Origin: Flavobacteriales bacterium UBA1993
GTDB taxonomy: Bacteria; Bacteroidota; Bacteroidia; Flavobacteriales_G; Salibacteraceae
Reading direction: 5' to 3'
Assembly (NCBI GenBank): GCA_002336485.1
Contig: DDCZ01000060.1
Coordinates: 82,674 to 98,568 of the forward strand
DNA: 15,895 nt
In this document: positions 13,520 to 15,895 of the stretch, piece by piece
How positions within the stretch are numbered: the first letter of the stretch is position 1
Layout of the letters: each line of letters starts with the position of its first letter
Position numbers and translations under genes: made by a program
Notes under the pieces: generated by a model
The model's database searches: none
What the model was told of the DNA's origin: nothing
The model's input: the letters and a program-made list of their open reading frames with translations, nothing else

Positions 13520-15580
13520 ATGAGTAAAACTTGGAAAGATCAAATCCGAAACTTCGCCGCGATTCAACGTGCAGGCGCATTCTTAGTGACTTTGCTCGTC
13601 ATTCTGCTTTTTTTACCCAAGGAGAAACTGTTTAAATATGAGTACCAACTCAATCAGCCCTGGAAACATGAGAAGCTTTTTGCTCCGTTCGACTTTGGAA
13701 TAAAGAAGAGCGAAAGTGAATTGCAGAACGAGCTCAAGCGTGTCGAAGAAACACAACCGCTCGTTTTCACCTATCGCAAGGACCTGACCGATGAAATCAT
13801 TCACAGCATAGAGCGAAACTATTCTGCATCCATGCCTGATTCCGTAACTGCATGTGATTCTTCCTTGCTTTATTCTATCGATAGATACGCCGAAGTGCTC
13901 TCACGCGGACTTCTTGAACGAAGCAACGAGGCGGCCAATGCCATAAAACCCTTTGATCGAATTTTTCTTTCTCAGGAAAACAAACTGCATTCGATTTCAT
14001 TTCATGAGGCCCTGAGCATCACCGAGGTGATGGATAGCATAGAGGCCATTACTGGTGCCATAAATGATAGCGTCTGTCGGGGTTTAATCGCAGCTTCGCT
14101 TCGTCGATCTATTAAGCCAAACGCCACCTACGATGACAGTCTAACCCAAAAGCTTCTTGCCAGTGAATTGAGCAAGATTGTAGAAATTGAAGGAAAAGTT
14201 GAGAAGGGAACTGCAATCATTGACCGAGGAGATATTGTGTCAGAAGATCGGCACAAAGTGCTGGAAAGCCTTAAAATTGAATACGGTGAACGGGTAATCT
14301 CCGACACCGGTTTTCATTGGAGTATCATTGGTGCACTGGGTGTGATCTGTGCCCTTATAGGCTTGTTGATCTTGTTTGTCTACATGAATCAGCAACGTCT
14401 TTTCAATGATCCCAGACCGATGACGCTTGTTCTAAGCCTTGTCAGTATCTCATTCGCGTTTTCCACACTTGCTATAGGTAGCGACGCAATTTCGATTTAC
14501 GCCATTCCGGTTGGCATTACGCCGCTGCTACTTCGAATGTTCTATGATTTCAGGGTCAGTATTTTCACATTCGTGATTTCTGTTTTGATAATCGCGCTGT
14601 ATGCTCCAAATCCACTTGAGTATATGATTATCCAAGTTAGCGCCATATCGTTTGCTACGCTTTTTCAGGCAGCTTCGACCAAACGATCACGAATGTTGGC
14701 TACGGCCCTAATCGTATTTATTGGGTACTCTACTATATATGTGCTCATGACGATTGCGCAAAATGGTCATTGGAGCGGAATCAATACGGAGCTTTTTGGA
14801 TGGTTTGCCATCAATGCACTACTCTGTATGATGGTTTTCCCACTTATATACTTGGTGGAAAAAGTGTTTGGCTATGTTTCAGAAACCACCTTGCTCGAAT
14901 TGAGTGACAGCAATCAGCCGTTGCTTAAGGAATTGGCAATTAAGGCGCCTGGTACATTTCAACATTCGCTGCAGGTGGCTAATCTATGCGAAAAAGTAGC
15001 CGGATCTATTGGAGGCAACAGCGTTTTGTTGCGCACCGCCGCGATGTATCATGACGTAGGGAAAATGAACGAACCTCAGTTCTTCATTGAGAATCAAATT
15101 CCAGGCAACAACCCGCATGATGATTTAGAGCCAGAAGAAAGTGCTCGGATAATAATTAATCATGTTCATCGCGGCATTGATTATTGTCGAACACACAAAT
15201 TACCGATTGACATTATTCAGTTTATACAATCGCACCATGGAACCAGCACCGTTCGTTTCTTTCTAAATAAGGCGACGAAAGCAGCGGAAGATTCTGGAAA
15301 CGAATTGGAAATGGCAGATTTTTCTTATCCTGGACCCACTCCGAAATCGAAGGAACAGGCCATTTTAATGATGGCCGATTCGGTAGAGGCGGCATCAAGA
15401 AGTCTAAAAAGCTTTGATAAGGAGTCGATCGATCGTTTAGTTGATGGCTTAATCGATTATCAACGATCGGAAGGGCAGTTTGAAGACGCCCCTATAACGC
15501 TTCAGGACATCTCCAATGCCAAGCGCACATTGAAGTTGGCGATCAATGGCATATACCACCAACGCATAAGTTACGACTAG
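13520..15580 (+). CDS. 7TM-HD family membrane phosphodiesterase, PgpH-like (probable c-di-AMP hydrolase)
   Basis: From the ATG at 13520 the protein has 686 residues; the open frame runs 13 codons further up to a TTG, which I do not use. It starts with one transmembrane helix (about 19-33). A large extracytoplasmic 7TMR-HDED-type region (about 35-265) contains the KGTAIIDRGDIV segment (229-240). A block of hydrophobic helices (about 268-445) makes the 7TM unit. The cytoplasmic HD domain (about 465-686) carries the metal ligands and catalytic residues: His482 (FQHS), His511-Asp512 (YHDVGK), His548 (INHVHRG), His572-His573 (SHHGT) and Asp620 (MMADSVEA). This set and order match PgpH, which hydrolyses cyclic di-AMP to pApA. 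The c-di-AMP activity is inferred from the family. It is divergent from thiolase. A weak promoter candidate is TTG (13481-13483) with TATTTTCG (13507-13514), which would leave almost no leader. Confidence 0.93.
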   Translation: MSKTWKDQIRNFAAIQRAGAFLVTLLVILLFLPKEKLFKYEYQLNQPWKHEKLFAPFDFGIKKSESELQNELKRVEETQPLVFTYRKDLTDEIIHSIERNYSASMPDSVTACDSSLLYSIDRYAEVLSRGLLERSNEAANAIKPFDRIFLSQENKLHSISFHEALSITEVMDSIEAITGAINDSVCRGLIAASLRRSIKPNATYDDSLTQKLLASELSKIVEIEGKVEKGTAIIDRGDIVSEDRHKVLESLKIEYGERVISDTGFHWSIIGALGVICALIGLLILFVYMNQQRLFNDPRPMTLVLSLVSISFAFSTLAIGSDAISIYAIPVGITPLLLRMFYDFRVSIFTFVISVLIIALYAPNPLEYMIIQVSAISFATLFQAASTKRSRMLATALIVFIGYSTIYVLMTIAQNGHWSGINTELFGWFAINALLCMMVFPLIYLVEKVFGYVSETTLLELSDSNQPLLKELAIKAPGTFQHSLQVANLCEKVAGSIGGNSVLLRTAAMYHDVGKMNEPQFFIENQIPGNNPHDDLEPEESARIIINHVHRGIDYCRTHKLPIDIIQFIQSHHGTSTVRFFLNKATKAAEDSGNELEMADFSYPGPTPKSKEQAILMMADSVEAASRSLKSFDKESIDRLVDGLIDYQRSEGQFEDAPITLQDISNAKRTLKLAINGIYHQRISYD

Positions 15581-15704
15581 GGCTTTCCAGACGAATCCAT
15601 CTTTTTTCCCGATTGATTGGGTTTTATGCCCGACAATTAAATTACAATTCATACCTTGTTCGTTTTTTAAAAAGCACCTATTAAAACTTATTAACACTAC
15701 TAAT
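15581..15704 (+). other. Gap between 7TM-HD gene and secreted-protein gene
   Basis: This 124-base A/T-rich gap holds T-runs at 15601-15607 and 15663-15668 but no good stem before either, so no terminator is called. TACCTTG (15652-15658) is a -7 box with one T missing, about 46 bases before the next ATG, and has no well-spaced TTG. A palindrome-like TTTTTTAAAAA lies at 15663-15673. I see no gene here. Confidence 0.3.
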
Positions 15705-15895
15705 ATGATATCAAACCTGCTATTGAAGACGGCATTTTTGCTTTGCGGCGCAATACTTCTACTTACGTTTAACACAAATGCCCAAAGCTTTGTTTCTGAC
15801 ACAGATACTATAGGCACCGGAACATCTTTCAACGGCGGCACTGGTTACCCAGCACCTTACGCAGGATACTATTGGGGGGCTCGACACCAGTTTAT
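15705..15895 (+). CDS. Secreted protein, N-terminal 63 residues (truncated by window edge), probable T9SS cargo
   Basis: ATG at 15705 opens a frame that runs off the right edge after 63 full codons. A signal peptide is clear: MISNLLLK, then a hydrophobic core (AFLLCGAILLLTF, 10-22), ending near NTNAQS (23-28). The mature start contains DTDTIGTGTSFNGGTGYPAP and then YAGYYWGARHQF up to the edge. The TGT...YPAPY...YWGARHQF signature is one I associate with the first mature domain of large Bacteroidota extracellular proteins, many with fibronectin type III modules and a C-terminal T9SS sorting domain. The full length and C-terminus are outside the window, so the T9SS call is inference. The protein is probably expressed separately from the 7TM-HD gene, 124 bases upstream. 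Confidence 0.8.
   Translation, partial: MISNLLLKTAFLLCGAILLLTFNTNAQSFVSDTDTIGTGTSFNGGTGYPAPYAGYYWGARHQF

Noticed and set aside
15449..15841. 130-codon open frame on the minus strand
   Set aside because: It crosses the end of the 7TM-HD gene, the gap and the start of the secreted-protein gene, all of which are well supported on the plus strand.
1..15895. Defence island, CRISPR array, mobile element or secondary-metabolite cluster
   Set aside because: No direct-repeat array, transposase, integrase, restriction, toxin-antitoxin or synthase gene was seen on either strand; every long gene is a recognisable chromosomal family.

Overview
The window looks like chromosomal DNA of a member of the Bacteroidota, probably a marine or aquatic Flavobacteriales-type lineage. 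Four things point there: a protein ending in a type IX secretion (T9SS) sorting domain of the 'VFPNPS' type; a second secreted protein, cut by the right edge, carrying the YPAPY...WGARHQF signature I associate with Bacteroidota extracellular proteins; a PIF1-type helicase fused to a C-terminal helix-turn-helix; and a perfect Bacteroidota -7 promoter box (TAnnTTTG) ahead of the thiolase gene. Gene density is high and base composition looks even and moderate. I saw no insertion sequence, prophage gene, tRNA, rRNA or CRISPR array.

Layout. Bases 1-7280 read leftward: a truncated diacylglycerol-kinase-type lipid kinase (left edge), the disaggregase ClpB with a strong intrinsic terminator, a T9SS-exported protein with three exact 51-residue Cys-pair repeats, and the helicase. 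A 33-base divergent gap leads to a rightward run (7314-11216): tryptophan 2,3-dioxygenase, a short-chain dehydrogenase (SDR), a secreted PepSY-like protein, a second SDR and an 82-residue two-helix membrane protein. That run converges, with stop codons overlapping, on a leftward NlpC/P60 peptidase. A bidirectional terminator separates the peptidase from a leftward acetyl-CoA acetyltransferase (thiolase). The thiolase is divergent from a rightward 7TM-HD phosphodiesterase of the PgpH (c-di-AMP hydrolase) type. The start of a secreted protein closes the window.

How the genes fit together. This is mostly unlinked housekeeping and stress functions: protein disaggregation, helicase work, tryptophan catabolism, muropeptide cleavage, thiolysis and second-messenger turnover. 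No single pathway or dedicated system is visible. The SDR / PepSY-like pair (42-base gap) is the most operon-like arrangement.

Three genes have an open frame that extends upstream to a TTG codon. I moved their starts to the ATG just downstream: PepSY-like protein (9137), NlpC/P60 (11998) and 7TM-HD (13520). All intergenic stretches are shorter than 300 bases. I found no convincing undescribed multi-gene system; the findings are local oddities, ranked accordingly.
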